Positions 25,239 through 35,563 of a DNA stretch of 64,000 nt are shown here, piece by piece. Origin of the DNA: Alphaproteobacteria bacterium (GTDB lineage Bacteria > Pseudomonadota > Alphaproteobacteria > Caulobacterales > Caulobacteraceae). The DNA lies in assembly GCA_018821435.1 (NCBI GenBank), contig JAHJME010000022.1, positions 146,363-210,362 on the forward strand, in the 5' to 3' direction. Below the pieces are notes generated by a model. The model worked only from the letters and a program-made list of their open reading frames with translations. It had not been told where the DNA came from and did not search any database. The position numbers and the translations under genes are program-made. The stretch's first letter is position 1. Each line of letters begins with the position of its first letter.

Positions 25239-26533
25239 AGAATGAACTTGCTCAGGTCGGCGTTGCCGGCCAGGGCGCCGATGCGGTCGGTGACGTAGGC
25301 GGCGTCGATCTGGATCGTCTCGCCGCTGCGGTCGCCGGCGGTGAAGCTGATCTCCTCCATCACCTTTTCCAGCACGGTCTGCAGGCGCCGCGCGCCGATG
25401 TTCTCGACCGAGCCGTTCACCGCCACGGCGGCGTCGGCGAGGGCGTCGTAGGCGTCCTCCGTGAAGGTGATCGTCAGGCCCTCGGTGGCCAGCAGGGCCT
25501 GATGCTGGCGGACCAGGTTGGCCTCGGGCTCGACCAGGATGCGGCGCAGGTCGTCGCGGGTGAGGGCCTTGAGCTCCACGCGGATCGGCAGGCGGCCCTG
25601 CAGCTCGGGCAGCAGGTCGGAGGGCTTGGCGACGTGGAACGCGCCCGAGGCGATGAACAGGATGTGGTCGGTCTTCACCGGGCCGTACTTGGTGGAGACG
25701 GTGGTCCCCTCGATCAGCGGCAGCAGGTCGCGCTGGACGCCTTCGCGCGACACGTCGGCGCCGGAGCGCTCGCGGCTGGAGGCGACCTTGTCGATCTCGT
25801 CCAGGAAGACGATGCCCTGGTTCTCGGTCAGCTCCAGCGCCTCGGTGGTCAGGGCGTCCTGGTCGACCAGCTTGTCGCTCTCCTCGGCGATCAGCGGCGC
25901 CCAGGCGCCGGTGACGGTGGTCTTGTGGGTCTTGGTCTTGCCGCCGAACGCCTTGCCGAACATCTCGCCGATGTTGAGCATGCCCATGTTGGGCTGGCCG
26001 GGGATTTCCATCATCGGCATCTGCGGCGCGCTGTCGGCCAGCTGCAGCTCGACCTCCTTGTCGTCCAGCTCGCCGGCCCGGAGCTTCTTGCGAAAGCTCT
26101 CGCGGGCGGCGACGGAGTCGGGGCCGGTCAGGGCGTCCAGGATCCGCTCCTCGGCGGCGGCCTCGGCGCGGGCGCGCACCCCCGCCCGGCGCTTCTCGCG
26201 GACCATGACGATGGCGCTTTCCACCAGGTCGCGGACGATCTGGTCCACGTCGCGGCCGACGTAGCCGACCTCGGTGAACTTGGTGGCCTCGACCTTGAGG
26301 AAGGGGGCCTGGGCCAGCTTGGCCAGGCGCCGCGCGATCTCGGTCTTGCCCACGCCCGTCGGGCCGATCATCAGGATGTTCTTCGGCGTGACCTCGTCGC
26401 GCAGGTCGGCGGGGATGCGCCGGCGGCGCCAGCGGTTGCGCAGGGCGACCGCGACCGCCTTCTTGGCCTCGTGCTGGCCGACGATGTAGCGGTCGAGTTC
26501 GGAGACGATCTCGCGGGGGGAAAATTCGGTCAT
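25235..26533 (-). CDS. hslU: HslUV protease ATPase subunit HslU (ClpY)
   Basis: This AAA+ unfoldase feeds substrates into the HslV chamber. The 432-residue protein has Walker [20 protein letters not shown] (about 56-74). The inserted I domain covers about 110-220, with [19 protein letters not shown]. Walker B is [14 protein letters not shown], and sensor motifs [12 protein letters not shown] and [17 protein letters not shown] follow. The C-terminus DLSKFIL is the tail that docks into HslV. A 296-residue exported protein gene separates it from hslV. Confidence 0.97.
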   Translation of the reverse strand: MTEFSPREIVSELDRYIVGQHEAKKAVAVALRNRWRRRRIPADLRDEVTPKNILMIGPTGVGKTEIARRLAKLAQAPFLKVEATKFTEVGYVGRDVDQIVRDLVESAIVMVREKRRAGVRARAEAAAEERILDALTGPDSVAARESFRKKLRAGELDDKEVELQLADSAPQMPMMEIPGQPNMGMLNIGEMFGKAFGGKTKTHKTTVTGAWAPLIAEESDKLVDQDALTTEALELTENQGIVFLDEIDKVASSRERSGADVSREGVQRDLLPLIEGTTVSTKYGPVKTDHILFIASGAFHVAKPSDLLPELQGRLPIRVELKALTRDDLRRILVEPEANLVRQHQALLATEGLTITFTEDAYDALADAAVAVNGSVENIGARRLQTVLEKVMEEISFTAGDRSGETIQIDAAYVTDRIGALAGNADLSKFIL

Positions 26534-26549
26534 GTCGACCGCTAGATAG

Positions 26550-27440
26550 TCACGAAGCGGGCGGTGCGACAGCCTTGACGGGCGGACTCTTCAGGGCGGG
26601 GGCCGGCAGCAGCTCGTCGAACAGCAGCCGCCAGCCGGGCTGGTCGTTGCGCCAGATGCGCACGTAGTGGCCGCGCTGCTGGGCGCCGTCCCTGGTCCAG
26701 CTGGCGACACCGTAGGTCCAGGCCAGGTCGCCGGCGGAAGAGGCCTGGCCGCCCAGGGCGGAGAAGGCGACCGACGTGGGTCGGGTGGCCAGTTCGGCTT
26801 CGAGTTCGGCGCGGGTGGCGGGCGGCCTGGCGTTGGAGCCGACGATGCGGCCGTCGTCGGCCACGGCGGCCAGGAAGGCGGCCTTCACGTCGGTCCTGGC
26901 GGCGGCGTGCAGGGCGACCTCGGCCTTCATCACCTGGTCCAGGGCCTTGGACGGCGAGCCGGTCTGTCTGGCGGCAGGCTTCGCATAGGCGACGTCGGAG
27001 CCTTGCGGCGCGGCGCCGGTCGTGTCGCTGGGCGGGCCGCCGTCGAACAGCCACTTCCACGACCCGTCGGGCTGCTTGGACCAGACGGTGAAGTAGTAGC
27101 CGCCCGGCTTGCCGTCGGCGGTGTAGGGGCCGGTGGTGAAGCCCAGGTCGCCCGAGCGGGCGATACCCGCCCACAGCGGCCACCAGACCAGCGCCGTCCC
27201 CTTGGGCCGCGGCGTCCCGAAGACGGCCTTGGCCAGCACCGGCTCCGGCGCGAACAGGATCCCCTCCGGCGCGGAATGCTTCAGGAAGCTGGCCTGCACG
27301 CCAAGCTCCAGCCCATCGGCCGCGAACGCCCGCTCGGCGGCCACCACCGGCGCGGGGTCGATCGGGGCGGCGAGGGCGGGTGAGGCGAGCAGAAGGGCGG
27401 CGAGCGCCAGGCTAGAGGACTTCAACCGTGAGGGCTCCAT
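26550..27440 (-). CDS. Exported protein with two NTF2-like (SnoaL/DUF4440) domains
   Basis: This 296-residue protein has a cleavable signal ([16 protein letters not shown]). Two similar alpha+beta domains follow: about 25-150 ([22 protein letters not shown]...WKWLFDGG) and about 175-285 ([20 protein letters not shown]...[10 protein letters not shown]). Each ends with the W-x-W/L-L-F-D strand common in NTF2-like folds. The ATG at 27440 overlaps hslV by 29 bases and has no clear RBS. A TTG at 27425 has GGAG nine bases upstream and may be the true start. Function is unknown; it is inserted between hslV and hslU. Confidence 0.75.
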   Translation of the reverse strand: MEPSRLKSSSLALAALLLASPALAAPIDPAPVVAAERAFAADGLELGVQASFLKHSAPEGILFAPEPVLAKAVFGTPRPKGTALVWWPLWAGIARSGDLGFTTGPYTADGKPGGYYFTVWSKQPDGSWKWLFDGGPPSDTTGAAPQGSDVAYAKPAARQTGSPSKALDQVMKAEVALHAAARTDVKAAFLAAVADDGRIVGSNARPPATRAELEAELATRPTSVAFSALGGQASSAGDLAWTYGVASWTRDGAQQRGHYVRIWRNDQPGWRLLFDELLPAPALKSPPVKAVAPPAS

Positions 27441-27963
27441 TGGTGTAGACGCAGATGTCCGCGGCGATGCCCATGGCCTTGCGCGCCACGGCCTCGGCGT
27501 CCAGCCCCTCCACGTCGACCAGCGCCCTGGCTGCGGCGAGCGCGTAGTTTCCGCCGGATCCGATCGCCGCGACCCCATGCTCGGGTTCCAGCACGTCGCC
27601 GACGCCGGTGACGGTGAAGATCTGATTTTTGTCGGCCACGATCAGCATGGCCTCAAGCCGGCGCAGGTAGCGGTCGGTGCGCCAGTCCTTGGCCAGGTCG
27701 ACGCAGGCGCGGGCCAGCTGCTCGGGATATTGCTCCAGCTTGGCTTCCAGCCGTTCGATCAGGGTGAAGGCGTCGGCGGTGGAGCCGGCGAAGCCCGCGA
27801 TCACCCGGCCGCCGGCCAGGGTGCGGACCTTCTTCGCCGTGCCCTTGACCACCGTGGCGCCCATGGACACCTGGCCGTCGCCGGCCACGACGGTTTTGCC
27901 GTCCTTGCGCACCGCGAGGATCGTGGTCCCGTGCCAATCGGGAAAGGCTGAGCTATTCGACAT
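27412..27963 (-). CDS. hslV: HslUV protease proteolytic subunit HslV (ClpQ)
   Basis: This threonine protease forms the double hexameric core of HslUV. The active Thr13 follows WHG in [15 protein letters not shown]; the family removes the leader before it. [26 protein letters not shown] and [15 protein letters not shown] are intact. Length is 183. The start is ATG 27963. The gene overlaps the next gene and is read before hslU, so all three are probably one operon. Confidence 0.96.
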   Translation of the reverse strand: MSNSSAFPDWHGTTILAVRKDGKTVVAGDGQVSMGATVVKGTAKKVRTLAGGRVIAGFAGSTADAFTLIERLEAKLEQYPEQLARACVDLAKDWRTDRYLRRLEAMLIVADKNQIFTVTGVGDVLEPEHGVAAIGSGGNYALAAARALVDVEGLDAEAVARKAMGIAADICVYTNGALTVEVL

Positions 27964-28017
27964 GCGGGCGATGTGAGCAGGGCGCCGGTCCAGGTCAAGG
28001 CCAGCAAGGTTCAAGGT

Positions 28018-28755
28018 ATGACGTTCACCGACGACGAGATCGAACGCTACGCCCGGCACCTGGTGCTGCGCGAGGTGGGCGGTCCCGGCCAGCAGAAGCT
28101 GAAGGCGTCCAGCGTGCTGATCGTCGGCGCGGGCGGCCTGGGCGCGCCGGCGGCGCTGTACCTGGCGGCGGCCGGGATCGGGACCATAATCCTGGCCGAT
28201 CCGGACGAGGTGGACCTGTCGAACCTGCAGCGGCAGGTGATCTACGCCGACGACGATATCGGGCGACCCAAGGTGGAGGCCGCCGCCGACCGGCTGGCGG
28301 ACCTGAACCCGCATGTGTTCGTGGCCGGCTTCCAGGGGGCGTTCGACGCCGGGACGGCGGACAAGCTGGTCGAGGGCGTCGACCTGGTGCTGGACGGCAC
28401 CGACGACTTCGCCACCCGGTTCTGCGTCAACGCGGCCTGCGTGCGCCACGACAAGCCGCTGATCTCCGGCGCCATCGGCCGCTGGACGGGGCAGGTCGGC
28501 GTGTTCGGCAGGAAGCCCTGCTACCGCTGCCTGGTGCCCGAGATCCCGCCGGAGGCCGAGACCTGTGTGGCGGTGGGCGTGGTGGGCGCGCTGGCCGGGG
28601 TGATCGGCTCGATGATGGCGCTGGAGGCGGTGAAGATGATCGTCGGCGCCGGCGAGGCGCTGACCGGGCGGTTGTTGATCTACGACGCGCTGGCGGCCGA
28701 GACGCGGACGGTGCGGGTGGCGGGGGATCCGGAGTGTCCGGTGTGTGGGGGGTGA
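28018..28755 (+). CDS. moeB: MoeB/ThiF-type E1-like adenylyltransferase
   Basis: It activates the C-terminus of a ubiquitin-like sulfur carrier (MoaD or ThiS) by adenylation. The 245-residue protein has [20 protein letters not shown], the nucleotide loop [15 protein letters not shown], and [17 protein letters not shown]. It also has DGTDDFATR and zinc Cys pairs CYRC and CPVC. It lacks the rhodanese domain of longer MOCS3-like forms. MoeB and ThiF cannot be separated confidently without a carrier gene nearby, and none is present. It diverges from hslV across 54 bases. Confidence 0.85.
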   Translation: MTFTDDEIERYARHLVLREVGGPGQQKLKASSVLIVGAGGLGAPAALYLAAAGIGTIILADPDEVDLSNLQRQVIYADDDIGRPKVEAAADRLADLNPHVFVAGFQGAFDAGTADKLVEGVDLVLDGTDDFATRFCVNAACVRHDKPLISGAIGRWTGQVGVFGRKPCYRCLVPEIPPEAETCVAVGVVGALAGVIGSMMALEAVKMIVGAGEALTGRLLIYDALAAETRTVRVAGDPECPVCGG

Positions 28756-28757
28756 GC

Positions 28758-28953
28758 GCTCCTTTCCCCCGCGAAGCGAGAGGGAGAGGGTAGGGAGAGG
28801 GCGGCTGGGCCTGTCCGCCTCCCCCGATGGTTCCACCAGAATCAGCGGCGCCGATGCGGGTCATGGCGGGACCGTCGGCGGATCACGATGTCACGCGCCG
28901 CCCTCTCCCTACCCTCTCCCTCTCGGCGCTTCGCGCTCGGGGGAGAGGAGGGG
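28758..28953. repeat. Intergenic repeat family B, inverted doublet
   Basis: CTCCTTTCCCCCGCGAAGCGAGAGGGAGAGGGTAGGGAGAGGGCGGC faces GCCGCCCTCTCCCTACCCTCTCCC...GGGGGAGAGGAGG, between the convergent moeB and S9 peptidase genes. It is the same family as 20374-20548. Confidence 0.8.
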
Positions 28954-28954
28954 C

Positions 28955-30961
28955 TCACACGTACTTCGCGATGAAGTCGGTGGTCGTCGTCAGCACGGTC
29001 ATCCAGGTCTCGTCGGACCAGTTTCGGTGGCCTTGGCCCTTGAGTTCGAGGTGTTCGCAGGATTTGCCGGCGGTCTTCAGGGCCTTGGCCATGATGCGGG
29101 ACTGTTTCGGGTCGACGATGGTGTCCTCGGTTCCGTGGATCAGCAGTACGGGGGCGGCGATCTCGTCGGCGCGACGGGCGGGGGAGGCGCGGAGCAGCAG
29201 GGCTTCGTCGGCCTTGGGGTCGCCCATGGAGGCGCGCCAGTAGGCGTAGGTGGGGGAGTCCGCTCCGTCCTCCTTGCGCGAGAAGGCCAGGCTCTCGATC
29301 AGGTCGGCGTCGCCGGCGATCGACACGATGGCCTTGTAGAGGTCCGGCCGGCGCACGGCGCCCATCAGGGCCGAATAGCCGCCGTAGCTGGCGCCGAAGA
29401 TGGCCAGGCGCGCGGCGTCGGCGCGGCCCGAGGCCACGACGTGGGCCACGGCGTCCTCGACATCCGCCTGCATCCGGTCGGCCCACTGGCGCCTGCCCAG
29501 CTCGGCGAAGGCGCGGCCATAGCCGCCCGAGCCCCGGAAGTTCGGTTGCAGCACCAGCCAGCCCCGCGCCGCCAGCGCCTGAACCGTGATGTCGTAGTCG
29601 AGGTAGTTGCGGATCTCCGGCCCGCCGTGCGGCATCACCACCATCGGCAGGGGCCTGGCCCCGGCGTTGATCGGGGTGGTCAGGTAGGCGGTGATCTCGG
29701 CGCCGTCGCGCGTCTTGACCTTTAGGGCCTGGGTCTGGGCCAGGCGCTCGGGCGTGAGCCAGGGCTTGCAGTGGCCGACATACTCCAGGCTGCGCGTCTG
29801 GCGGTCGTAGAGCTGGAAGGCGCCCGGCTCCTGCGGCCCGGTGGCGCGCAGCAGCATGCGACGGTGCGAGACGTCGATGTCGTAGAGCTCGACATTGCAG
29901 CTGTTCTTCAGCGCCGCGTTCACCGCGCGGAAGTGCGGGCCCAGCGTGGGATCGGCGAACTGGTAGTTCAGCCGGTCGTCCCAATAGGCGCTGCCGACCA
30001 GCTTCAGGTTCTCGTCGACGAAGGCGGTCTCGAAATCGCGGTCGGGACGCTGGGCGACGATGTCCCCGAACTTCAGGCTGGCCAGGTCGAAGGTGCGGAT
30101 GACGCTGGTGTCCCGGTCCTCGGCCCGCTGGCAGACCAGGAAGACCCCCGCGTCGGGGGTCGGGCCCACCACGTCGAAGTCGGACAGCTTCTTGCCCTCG
30201 TTGAACCGCGACTTGCGGATCAGCTTCCAGGTCTTCTCGCCGGGCGCGCGGCCATAGACCCAGCCCACGGTGCCGCGTGCGTTGCTATCCATCCGCAGCA
30301 TCGGCACGCCGCCCTGGGTGAGCCAGAAGTCGGTGGCCGCCACGCCCTGTTCCATCAGCTCGGCGGCGCCGGTGTAGACGTCGACCTTGAACAGGCCGTA
30401 GGCGCCGCGGCCGTCGTTCCAGGCCTGCATCAGCACCCGGCGCGGGTCATCCTTCAGGTAATCGACCACTCGCGAGGCGTCGAAGCCGCGCCGCAGCACC
30501 GAGCGGGAGCCGGTGAACATCACCACCGGGTCCTGGCCCTTGAGGTCCACCGAGACCACCCGCTTCACCGGCACGGGCACGAAGGCGTCGTAGAACCACA
30601 GGCCGTAGGGCTGGCCCTTTTCGTCCTTCTCAAAGGTGATCCAGATCAGCAGGCGCTCGTTGTTGGCCCACTCGACGTGGCTGACCGACTGCTCGCCGAT
30701 CAGGGCGACGGCGGGCTGGGCGGACAGGTCGGCCATGCGCGAGAGGGTGACGAAGGCGCTCTTCTTCCCGTCCTTCACCCCGGTGCGCAGGATCGCCAGC
30801 TGCTCGCCGTCGGGCGAGATGGCCGCGTCATGGACCTGGGGCTCGCGCAGCAACTCCTCGAGCGTCGGCGGCGTCGGCGCGGAACCTTGGGCGTGCGCCA
30901 GCGCCGGCGCGGCCAGAGGCGACGCGGCCCCGGCCGCCAGCATCGCGCGACGCGTCAGCAT
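28955..30961 (-). CDS. Exported S9 family prolyl oligopeptidase
   Basis: This 668-residue serine peptidase has a twin-arginine-like signal (MLTRRAMLAAGAASPLAAPALA). An N-terminal beta-propeller covers about 35-400. The alpha/beta hydrolase domain has the nucleophile in GASYGGYS (Ser525), Asp613 in HGTEDTIVDP and His645 in KGQGHRNW. Substrate preference is not readable. It is an isolated gene with repeats at its 3' end and 91 bases to the next gene. Confidence 0.93.
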   Translation of the reverse strand: MLTRRAMLAAGAASPLAAPALAHAQGSAPTPPTLEELLREPQVHDAAISPDGEQLAILRTGVKDGKKSAFVTLSRMADLSAQPAVALIGEQSVSHVEWANNERLLIWITFEKDEKGQPYGLWFYDAFVPVPVKRVVSVDLKGQDPVVMFTGSRSVLRRGFDASRVVDYLKDDPRRVLMQAWNDGRGAYGLFKVDVYTGAAELMEQGVAATDFWLTQGGVPMLRMDSNARGTVGWVYGRAPGEKTWKLIRKSRFNEGKKLSDFDVVGPTPDAGVFLVCQRAEDRDTSVIRTFDLASLKFGDIVAQRPDRDFETAFVDENLKLVGSAYWDDRLNYQFADPTLGPHFRAVNAALKNSCNVELYDIDVSHRRMLLRATGPQEPGAFQLYDRQTRSLEYVGHCKPWLTPERLAQTQALKVKTRDGAEITAYLTTPINAGARPLPMVVMPHGGPEIRNYLDYDITVQALAARGWLVLQPNFRGSGGYGRAFAELGRRQWADRMQADVEDAVAHVVASGRADAARLAIFGASYGGYSALMGAVRRPDLYKAIVSIAGDADLIESLAFSRKEDGADSPTYAYWRASMGDPKADEALLLRASPARRADEIAAPVLLIHGTEDTIVDPKQSRIMAKALKTAGKSCEHLELKGQGHRNWSDETWMTVLTTTTDFIAKYV

Positions 30962-31052
30962 GGTCCGAAAGGGGTCTCCGACCGCAAGATGGCCCGATGG
31001 TTGGGCGCGCGGCCGGGCGTCGTCAATGGCGGGGGCAGCGGGACCGCCGCCC

Positions 31053-32039
31053 TCAGAGCATCTGGGGCAGGACGCGGTCGGGCGGGCGGTGGCCGTCCAT
31101 CCAGGTCTTGATGTTGATGATCACCTTCTCGCCCATGTCGACGCGGGCCTCGACAGTGGCCGAGGCCATGTGGGGCAGCAGGACCACATTGGGCATCTTG
31201 AGCAGCTTCGGATTGATCCGCGGCTCGTGCTCGAAGACGTCGAGGCCGGCGCCGGAGATCTTGCCGTCGGCCAGCAGCTCGGTCAGCGCCTGTTCGTCGA
31301 TGATGCTGCCGCGCGCGGTGTTGATCACGATGGCGTGCGGCTGCAGCAGCTTCAGCCGGCGCGCCGACAGCAGGTGGAAGGTGGCGGGCGTGGCGGGCGT
31401 GTGGATCGAGACGATGTCCACGCGGGCCAGCATCTGGTCCAGGCTGTCCCAGTAGGTGGCTTCCAGCTCGTCCGAGACCCGGGAACTGACCGGCTTGCGG
31501 TTGTGGTAGTGGATTTGCAGGCCGAAGGCCTTGGCGCGGCGGGCGACGGCGGCGCCGATCCGGCCCATGCCGATGATCCCCAGGCGCTTGCCGGTGATGC
31601 GACGGCCCAGCATCCAGGTGGGCGCCCAGCCGGTGAACTCGCCCGCCTGAACGGCGGCCGCGCCCTCCACCATTCGGCGCAGGGTGGCCATCATCAGGGC
31701 CAGGGTCAGGTCGGCGGTGTCCTCGGTCAGCACGCCGGGCGTGTTGGTGACGACGATGCCCCGGGCGTTGGCGGCGGCCACGTCGATGTGGTCGACCCCC
31801 GCGCCGAAGTTGGCGATCAGCTTCAGCCGCTCGCCCGCCTTCTCGATCAGGCCGGCGTCGATCTTGTCGGTGATCGTTGAGGCCAGCACATCGCACTGGC
31901 CGACGGCCTCGATGAGCGCCTTGCGGCCCATGGGTTCGTCCGACACGTTGAGTTCGGTGTCGAACAGTTCGCGCATCCGGGTCTCGACCGAGTCCGGCAG
32001 TTTGCGCGTGACGATGACTTTCGGCTTGCGGGCGGCCAT
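31053..32039 (-). CDS. D-2-hydroxyacid dehydrogenase (glyoxylate/hydroxypyruvate reductase type)
   Basis: This 328-residue NAD(P)-dependent enzyme of the D-isomer family has LKLIANFGAGVDHIDVAAANARGI. The dinucleotide loop is GIIGMGRIGAAVARRAKAFG. Catalytic Arg is in INTARGSIIDE, Glu in FEHEPRINPKL and His in VLLPHMASAT. The HYHNRKPVSS segment after the loop suggests NADP preference and a glyoxylate or hydroxypyruvate reductase role. It diverges from the SH3 gene over 131 bases. Confidence 0.9.
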   Translation of the reverse strand: MAARKPKVIVTRKLPDSVETRMRELFDTELNVSDEPMGRKALIEAVGQCDVLASTITDKIDAGLIEKAGERLKLIANFGAGVDHIDVAAANARGIVVTNTPGVLTEDTADLTLALMMATLRRMVEGAAAVQAGEFTGWAPTWMLGRRITGKRLGIIGMGRIGAAVARRAKAFGLQIHYHNRKPVSSRVSDELEATYWDSLDQMLARVDIVSIHTPATPATFHLLSARRLKLLQPHAIVINTARGSIIDEQALTELLADGKISGAGLDVFEHEPRINPKLLKMPNVVLLPHMASATVEARVDMGEKVIINIKTWMDGHRPPDRVLPQML

Positions 32040-32170
32040 GTGCCTACGGGAAAAAGGGTGCGTTTCCTGCGCCGCTCGGGGCGCGCGATTTGTCGACCCT
32101 TAGCAAAGGGACCCGGCACGGCCAAGGCAAGGCCGCTCTTAGGGGGCAAGGATTGGCTTAGGGGCGCGGA

Positions 32171-32695
32171 TTGAGCTTCAGATCACGGCAAAAATGGGCG
32201 CGAGCCTCGGCGGCGCTCGGATTGGCGGTCTCGATCGGCTGGGCGGGCGTCGCCCAGGCCGCCGACCGTCCGACGCCGTCCGGCTTTCCTGTGCCGCGCT
32301 ATGTCACGCTGAAGTTCGGCAAGGTGAACGCCCGCTCCGGCCCCGGCGACGATCATCGCCTGCTGTGGGTGTACGGTACGCGCGGCCTGCCGGTGCAGGT
32401 GGTGGCCGAGACGGCGGAATGGCGCCGCGTCTGCGATCCCGAGGGTGGAATCGCCTGGGTGCACAAGCGCGTCACCGACGGCCGCCGCGCCGTGCTCAAC
32501 ACGCAAAACCGGCCCATGCCGCTGCTGCACAAGCCGAAAACCGGGGCGGAACCGGCCGCTTTCCTCAACGTTCGCGCCATGGCCTCCCTCGTCCGCTGCG
32601 AGAAGGGTTGGTGCAAGGTGAAGACCGACGGCGCGTCCGGATGGGTGCGCGAAGGGACCCTGTGGGGCACGGCGGAAGCCCTGCAATGTCGTTGA
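32171..32695 (+). CDS. Exported bacterial SH3-domain protein
   Basis: This 174-residue protein has a signal peptide (ARASAALGLAVSIGWAGVAQAA). Two SH3-like repeats follow: VTLKFGKVNARSGPGDDHRLLWVY...WRRVCDPEGGIAWVHKRV and AAFLNVRAMASLVRCEKGWCKVKTDGASGWVREGTLWG. Such proteins act in the periplasm, probably binding peptidoglycan. The start TTG at 32171 is the only one giving a proper signal. It lies 54 bases upstream of fabA in the same direction. Confidence 0.85.
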   Translation: MSFRSRQKWARASAALGLAVSIGWAGVAQAADRPTPSGFPVPRYVTLKFGKVNARSGPGDDHRLLWVYGTRGLPVQVVAETAEWRRVCDPEGGIAWVHKRVTDGRRAVLNTQNRPMPLLHKPKTGAEPAAFLNVRAMASLVRCEKGWCKVKTDGASGWVREGTLWGTAEALQCR

Positions 32696-32749
32696 GGGCC
32701 TGGGCGGGGCTGTGCTAGGCCCTCGGGCCGCATCGGATCGGAAATTTCA

Positions 32750-33265
32750 ATGAGCGCCGTCAAGGCCAAGGATCACTACAGCTTCGAAGAGCTCATGGCT
32801 TGCGCCCGGGGCGAGATGTTCGGGGCGGGCAACGCCCAGCTCCCCGCGCCGCCGATGCTGCTGTTCGACCGGATCATCAAGATCACGGACGAGGGCGGCG
32901 AGCACGGCAAGGGCTATATCGAGGCCGAGTTCGACATCAACCCGAAGCTCTGGTTCTTCGATTGCCACTTCATCGGCGACCCGGTGATGCCCGGCAGCCT
33001 GGGCCTGGACGCCCTGTGGCAGCTGGTCGGCTTTTACCTGGGGTGGATCGGCGGCAAGGGCCGCGGCCGCGCCCTGGGCTGCGGCGAGGTGAAGTTCGCC
33101 GGGGAAGTCACGCCGGACATCAAGAAGGTCACCTACAAGATCGAGATGAAGCGGGTGATCAACCGCCGTCTTGTCATGGGAATCGGCGACGGGGTTCTCG
33201 AAGCCGATGGAAAGCCCATCTATACGGCGGCGGACCTTCGGGTCGGCCTCTACCAGCGCCCCTAG
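32750..33265 (+). CDS. fabA: 3-hydroxydecanoyl-ACP dehydratase/isomerase FabA
   Basis: It dehydrates 3-hydroxydecanoyl-ACP and isomerises the product to cis-3-decenoyl-ACP, the branch point to unsaturated fatty acids. The 171-residue hot-dog protein has the catalytic His73 and Asp87 in [23 protein letters not shown]. It is followed 20 bases later by fabB, the classical anaerobic pathway pair. Confidence 0.97.
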   Translation: MSAVKAKDHYSFEELMACARGEMFGAGNAQLPAPPMLLFDRIIKITDEGGEHGKGYIEAEFDINPKLWFFDCHFIGDPVMPGSLGLDALWQLVGFYLGWIGGKGRGRALGCGEVKFAGEVTPDIKKVTYKIEMKRVINRRLVMGIGDGVLEADGKPIYTAADLRVGLYQRP

Positions 33266-33285
33266 CCGCTTTTCAGGAACGCACC

Positions 33286-34497
33286 ATGCGCCGCGTCGTC
33301 ATCACAGGGATGGGCATCGTTTCCGCGATCGGAAACAACGCCAACGAAGTGCTGGCTTCGCTGCGCGAGGCGAAGTCCGGCATCAGCGCCGCGCCGGAGT
33401 ACGCCGAGCTGGGCTTCCGCTCGCAGGTTCAGGCCAAGCCCGACATCGACTGGGAATCCATGGTCGACCGCCGGGCGGCGCGCTTCCTGGCCCAGGGCAC
33501 GGCCTATGGCCACATCGCCATGGAACAGGCGATCGCGGACTCGGGCCTGGAAGAGAACGAGGTTTCCAACGAGCGCACCGGCCTGATCGTCGGCGCGGGC
33601 GGCCCGTCCACCAAGGTGATCGTCGAGGCCGCGGCCACGGCGCGCGAGCGCGGCCCCAAGCGGGTCGGTCCGTTCGCGGTGCCCAAGGCGATGAGTTCGG
33701 GCGCCTCGGCCACCCTGGCCACCTGGTTCAAGATCCGCGGCCTGAACTTCTCGATCAGCTCGGCCTGCGCCACCTCGGCCCACTGCATCGGCGTCGGCTA
33801 CGAGCAGATCCTGATGGGCAAGCAGGACGTGGTGTTCGCGGGCGGCGTCGAGGAGCTGGACTGGACGCTGAGCGTCATGTTCGACGCCATGGGCGCCATG
33901 AGCTCGAACTTCAACGCGACGCCGGCCGTGGCCAGCCGCGCCTATGACCGCGACCGCGACGGCTTCGTGATCGCCGGCGGCGCCGGCATCGTGGTGCTGG
34001 AGGCGTACGAGCACGCCAAGGCGCGCGGAGCCAAGATCTACGGCGAGATCATCGGCTACGGCGCCAATTCCGACGGCTACGACATGGTCGCCCCCTCGGG
34101 CGAGGGCGCGGCGCGCTGCATGAAGATCGCCATGTCCACCATTGGCGGCCGGGCCATCGACTATCTCAACCCGCACGGCACCTCGACGCCGGTGGGCGAT
34201 ATCAAGGAGATGGAGGCCGTCCGCGCCGTGTTCGGCGACAAGGCCCCGCTGATCTCCTCGACCAAGAGCCTGACCGGGCACAGCCTGGGCGCGGCCGGGG
34301 CGCAGGAGGCGATCTATTCGCTGCTGATGCTGAACAACGGCTTCGCCGCCGAAAGCGCCCACATCGAGAACCTGGACCCCGCGTTCGCCGACCTGCCCAT
34401 CGTGCGCAAGCGCGAGGACCGGACCCTGGACGTGGTGATGAGCAACAGCTTCGGCTTCGGTGGCACGAACGGCTGCCTGGTGATGTCGCGGGTCTGA
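33286..34497 (+). CDS. fabB: 3-oxoacyl-ACP synthase I FabB
   Basis: This condensing enzyme elongates unsaturated acyl-ACPs. The 403-residue protein has Cys161 in [20 protein letters not shown], one active His in [14 protein letters not shown], and the second in [16 protein letters not shown]. Pairing with fabA marks it as FabB and not FabF. The start ATG at 33286 gives [16 protein letters not shown]; a longer frame through fabA is not real. Confidence 0.96.
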   Translation: MRRVVITGMGIVSAIGNNANEVLASLREAKSGISAAPEYAELGFRSQVQAKPDIDWESMVDRRAARFLAQGTAYGHIAMEQAIADSGLEENEVSNERTGLIVGAGGPSTKVIVEAAATARERGPKRVGPFAVPKAMSSGASATLATWFKIRGLNFSISSACATSAHCIGVGYEQILMGKQDVVFAGGVEELDWTLSVMFDAMGAMSSNFNATPAVASRAYDRDRDGFVIAGGAGIVVLEAYEHAKARGAKIYGEIIGYGANSDGYDMVAPSGEGAARCMKIAMSTIGGRAIDYLNPHGTSTPVGDIKEMEAVRAVFGDKAPLISSTKSLTGHSLGAAGAQEAIYSLLMLNNGFAAESAHIENLDPAFADLPIVRKREDRTLDVVMSNSFGFGGTNGCLVMSRV

Positions 34498-34502
34498 CGG
34501 CG

Positions 34503-34688
34503 GTGGCCGACCTGCCGCGCCCGCCGCAGGAACCCGACCCGCAGGAATGCTGCCAGCGCGGCTGCGACCCCTGCATCCTCGACTACTACGACCGCGCCAT
34601 GGAGCGCTGGGAGACGCGCGTGCGGGCGCTTGGGCATGACCCGGCCGAGGTGCTGGCGGCGCACCGGGGGATGACACCCGGCGGCTGA
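34503..34688 (+). CDS. Small Cys-rich oxidoreductase-like domain protein
   Basis: This 61-residue protein matches the short oxidoreductase-like N-terminal domain family. Its pattern is PPQEPDPQECCQRGCDPCILDYYDRAMERW, with four Cys that could bind a metal or cluster. It starts at GTG 34503, five bases after the fabB stop and 39 bases before fabI, so it sits inside the fatty acid operon. Its function is unknown; no enzymatic domain is attached. Confidence 0.8.
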   Translation: MADLPRPPQEPDPQECCQRGCDPCILDYYDRAMERWETRVRALGHDPAEVLAAHRGMTPGG

Positions 34689-34727
34689 TCGGCCACAACC
34701 CGCCCAACGACGGATGGGAGAGACCAC

Positions 34728-35549
34728 GTGGCCGACGAATACCAGATGCCGACCGGGACGCTCATGAAGGGCAAGCGGGGGGTCATCACCGGGGTCGCCA
34801 ACCACCAGTCCATCGCCTGGGGCATCGCCAGCCAGCTGGCCGCCCAGGGCGCCGAACTGGCCTTCATGCACCTGCCCGGCATGGAGCGGCGGGTGACGCC
34901 GTTGGCCGAGAGCGTGGGCGCCAAGCTGATCGTGGCCGCCGACGTCACCGACGACGCCTCGATGGACGACGCCTTTGGCCAGGTGAAGAGCACGTTCGGG
35001 GAGATCGACTTCTTCCTCCACGCCATCGCGTTCGCCAACAAGGACGAGCTGAAGGGCTCGTTCGTGGACAACACCACCCGCGAGGGCTTCCTGCGGGCGA
35101 TGAACATCTCGGCGTTCAGTTTCGTGGACTGCGCCCGGCGCGCGGCCGAGCTGATGCCCGAGACCGGCGGCTCGATCGTGACGCTCACCTACATGGGCTC
35201 GGAGCGGGCGATCCCGAACTACAACACCATGGGCGTGGCCAAGGCGGCGCTGGAGGCGGCGACCCGCTATGCGGCGCGCGACCTGGGGCCGAAGGGCATC
35301 CGGGTGAACGCCCTGTCGCCCGGGGCGATGAAGACCCTGTCGCTGGCCGGGATCTCCGGTGGGCGCGGCATGCTGGCCAAGGGCCGTTCGCTGTCGGCGA
35401 TGAAGGAAGACACCTCGATGGAGGGCGTGGCCGGGGCCGCGCTGTGGCTGCTGTCCGACCTGGGCAAGTCCACGACCGGCGAACTGATCCACGTCGACGC
35501 CGGCTTCCACATCATGGGCTTCAGCGACGACGAGGGCGGCGAGGGGTAG
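34728..35549 (+). CDS. fabI: Enoyl-ACP reductase FabI
   Basis: This NADH-dependent reductase performs the last step of each fatty acid elongation cycle. The 273-residue SDR-type protein has ITGVANHQSIAWGIASQLAAQGAEL and LHAIAFANKDELKG. The catalytic TLTYMGSERAIPNYNTMGVAKAALE has Tyr155, Tyr165 and Lys172. The terminus HVDAGFHIMGF is typical. It starts at GTG 34728 with GGGAGAG upstream and ends the fabA-fabB-small protein-fabI row. Confidence 0.95.
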   Translation: MADEYQMPTGTLMKGKRGVITGVANHQSIAWGIASQLAAQGAELAFMHLPGMERRVTPLAESVGAKLIVAADVTDDASMDDAFGQVKSTFGEIDFFLHAIAFANKDELKGSFVDNTTREGFLRAMNISAFSFVDCARRAAELMPETGGSIVTLTYMGSERAIPNYNTMGVAKAALEAATRYAARDLGPKGIRVNALSPGAMKTLSLAGISGGRGMLAKGRSLSAMKEDTSMEGVAGAALWLLSDLGKSTTGELIHVDAGFHIMGFSDDEGGEG

Positions 35550-35563
35550 GGCGACCTGCTCAC

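Noticed and set aside
25502..26545. Long plus-strand frame opposite hslU
   Set aside because: It is antisense to a complete, conserved hslU and has shadow-frame composition.
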